Shown here in pieces: positions 43,890 to 45,443 of a stretch of DNA of 45,443 nucleotides. Below the pieces are notes generated by a model. The model searched no databases. It worked only from the letters and a program-made list of their open reading frames with translations, and was not told the DNA's origin. The DNA comes from Campylobacteraceae bacterium (GTDB lineage Bacteria > Campylobacterota > Campylobacteria > Campylobacterales > Sulfurovaceae), in contig JALUMR010000026.1 of assembly GCA_027055805.1 (NCBI GenBank), positions 1-45,443 of the forward strand. The letters are read 5' to 3'. Position 1 is the stretch's first letter; every line of letters starts with the position of its first letter. Made by a program: the position numbers and the translations under genes.

Positions 43890-44339
43890 ATGCACGACGA
43901 GTTACCAAGTGAACATGATGATTGGTTATTTGCTTTTTTGAATAAAGCAATAAAATTAGCTATTAGAGCATTAGCTATATTAATGGTATTAGTCATATTT
44001 TGGGGTGTAGGAGATGTAATTTATGTTCTTTATCAAAAATTAATTTCCCCTCCATTTATGTTGCTAGAAATTACAGATATTTTTAAAACTTTTGCTACTT
44101 TTTTAGCTGTTTTAATTGCAATAGAGATTTATCAAAATATTGTAATTTACATAAGAACAGATATATTACCAATAAGATTAGTTATAGCAACAGCACTAAT
44201 GGCTATTGCTCGAAAAGTTATTATTTTTGATTTTAAAAATATAGAACCTATGTATGTTTTTGCAACAGCTACTGTTACTTTAGCTTTAGGCATTACTTAC
44301 TATTTGGTGGGATTACACCATGAAAAAAAGGAAATTTAA
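43890..44339 (+). CDS. psiE: PsiE-family membrane protein
   Basis: 149 residues with four predicted membrane helices (about 24-46, 60-84, 93-112, 122-142). The sequence fits the phosphate-starvation-inducible PsiE family: AIKLAIRALAILMV, the acidic FATFLAVLIAIEIYQNIV helix and a Lys/Arg cytoplasmic loop ARKVIIFDFKN. The molecular role is unknown. Its stop overlaps the nhaA start (TAATG), linking it to Na+/H+ exchange. An upstream TATAAT and palindrome suggest control by a repressor. The name may not mean phosphate control here. Confidence 0.85.
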   Translation: MHDELPSEHDDWLFAFLNKAIKLAIRALAILMVLVIFWGVGDVIYVLYQKLISPPFMLLEITDIFKTFATFLAVLIAIEIYQNIVIYIRTDILPIRLVIATALMAIARKVIIFDFKNIEPMYVFATATVTLALGITYYLVGLHHEKKEI

Positions 44340-45443
44340 TGAAACTATATGCCCCATGGGAGAAAACTTTTAAAAAAGTAGCTACTCCCTTTGAACACTT
44401 TTTACATGCACAGACCACAACAGGTATGATTTTGATGTTTATGACTATTTTAGCATTGATACTTGCTAACTCTCCATTAACAGAAAATTATGCCCATTTT
44501 TTTCATACGGAAGTAAATTTAAAGGTGGGTTCATGGGAACTCTCTCATAATATACATCATTGGATAAACGATGGCTTGATGGCAATCTTCTTTTTTATTA
44601 TAGGTTTAGAGATAAAACGAGAGATTTTAGTAGGTGAGTTGTCTAATCTAAAAGTGGCTATCTTACCTATTTTATCTGCTATTGGTGGAATGCTTTTTCC
44701 TGCACTTATCTATTTAGCCATAAATCAAGGAACGCAAGGTGTAAATGGTTGGGGAATTCCTATGGCAACGGATATTGCTTTTGCTATTTCTGCTTTGGTA
44801 CTTTTGGGGAAACGAGTTCCTCCTGCGTTAGTAACTTTTTTAGTTGCTTTAGCAATTGTCGATGACCTTGGAGCTGTTTTGGTAATAGCACTTTTCTATA
44901 CAGAGCAGATTCATCTTCTACCTTTAGCTTTAGCAGGGATTTCATTTTTAGTTTTGGTTTCATTTAATCGTTTTGGAATACATGCTATTTTACCTTACTT
45001 TATTGTTGGACTATTTTTATGGTTCTTTATGTTAGAATCAGGGGTTCATGCCACTATTGCAGGGGTGATTGCAGCATTAGCAATACCCTCTAAGCCAAAA
45101 CGAACACCTGATGAGTTCTCTTCTCATACAAAAGCATTACTTGATGAGTATGATAAGGTTTCAACGGGAGATGTTCACGAACTCAATGAAAATCAAAAAG
45201 CAATTTTACGAAATATTCAAGACCGAATAGACGCTGTAGGAACTCCTGCTTCAAGGTTAGAGCGTGGACTTCATCTACCTGTAGCGTTGATTGTCATTCC
45301 TCTTTTTGCTTTAGCCAATGCAGGGATAACTATTGATTTCTCCTCTTTAGAAGAGGTAGTGTTTGAACCTGTATCTTTAGGAATTATTGCAGGGCTTATT
45401 GGAGGAAAAGTCTTAGGTATTTTTGGTACAGCATGGTTAGCCA
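44339..45443 (+). CDS. nhaA: Na+/H+ antiporter NhaA (3' end outside window)
   Basis: Secondary antiporter exporting Na+ for H+ across the inner membrane. The ATG at 44339 overlaps the psiE stop (TAATG), and 368 codons are open to the window edge, so only a part of the end is missing. Family marks: FEHFLHAQTTTGMILM, FFFIIGLEIKRE, GWGIPMATDIAFAISAL, LAIVDDLGAV with the paired ion-binding Asp, and LESGVHATIAGV. A hydrophilic insert (about 258-300, DEFSSHTKALLDEYDK) is longer than in E. coli NhaA. Together with the DUF1538 operon, it points to a sodium-rich, likely marine, habitat. Confidence 0.95.
   Translation, partial: MKLYAPWEKTFKKVATPFEHFLHAQTTTGMILMFMTILALILANSPLTENYAHFFHTEVNLKVGSWELSHNIHHWINDGLMAIFFFIIGLEIKREILVGELSNLKVAILPILSAIGGMLFPALIYLAINQGTQGVNGWGIPMATDIAFAISALVLLGKRVPPALVTFLVALAIVDDLGAVLVIALFYTEQIHLLPLALAGISFLVLVSFNRFGIHAILPYFIVGLFLWFFMLESGVHATIAGVIAALAIPSKPKRTPDEFSSHTKALLDEYDKVSTGDVHELNENQKAILRNIQDRIDAVGTPASRLERGLHLPVALIVIPLFALANAGITIDFSSLEEVVFEPVSLGIIAGLIGGKVLGIFGTAWLA

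Noticed and set aside
1-45443. CRISPR array, tRNA or rRNA genes, prophage or insertion sequence
   Set aside because: No spaced direct repeats, cloverleaf or rRNA-like sequence, transposase, integrase or phage structural gene was seen on either strand.

Overview
The window is a stretch of chromosome from a Campylobacterota (epsilonproteobacterial) bacterium, most like the Sulfurovum/Sulfurimonas group. The evidence is AT-rich DNA, frequent TTG and GTG starts, an atypical orphan response regulator of the HsrA/CosR type, a stand-alone CetB-like PAS protein, a Campylobacter-type carboxynorspermidine dehydrogenase, and many overlapping TAATG and ATGA gene junctions. Genus is an inference. Genes are dense: no gene-free stretch exceeds 300 bases, and the longest (34824-35112) is filled by a palindromic repeat. 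I see no rRNA, tRNA, CRISPR array, prophage or insertion sequence.

Layout. 1-1377: 3' part of aspS, a palindromic repeat, then adk. 1417-4312, minus strand: an orphan single-domain HsdS-like protein, and a three-gene unit of an internally duplicated DUF1538 membrane protein, a PII-like protein and a double-CBS protein. 4444-7354, minus: DegT-like protein, lpxK and argB. 7450-9654: DUF455 ferritin-like protein diverging from a metallo-beta-lactamase hydrolase, then hsrA. 9838-13484, minus: fau, rny, a lipoprotein cyclophilin and cmoB. 13546-16229, plus: TlpA-like lipoprotein, ftsY and an unknown membrane protein. 16218-20038, minus: PAS protein, then ilvB-ilvN-lpxD. 20186-27788: cell-wall amidase, a degenerate nuclease-like protein (plus), and a minus-strand set of mog, two tiny proteins, lolA, rmuC and ppk2, then an outer-membrane protein and an SDR. 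27793-31023, minus: methyltransferase, YkgJ protein, TPR lipoprotein, trpC. 31094-32571, plus: bpt and a repeat-containing exported protein. 32595-34823: purL (minus). 35113-36908, plus: carboxynorspermidine dehydrogenase and a DksA-like protein. Then murA (minus), two small unknowns with a UvrD-family helicase (plus), two lipoproteins (plus), truD (minus), psiE and the 5' part of nhaA (plus).

Most of the window is conserved housekeeping: translation and RNA (aspS, cmoB, rny, truD, bpt), envelope (lpxK, lpxD, murA, lolA, amidase), and amino-acid, purine and polyamine metabolism (argB, ilvBN, trpC, purL). The unusual material is scattered. It comprises a PII/CBS-linked DUF1538 transporter with a likely cation role (nhaA lies at the other end), enzyme-fold proteins that have lost catalytic residues (DegT-like, Mrr-like, HsrA receiver), an orphan DNA-specificity domain, a dispersed family of palindromic intergenic repeats, and two strong dyads at the bpt and ilvB start sites that look regulatory.
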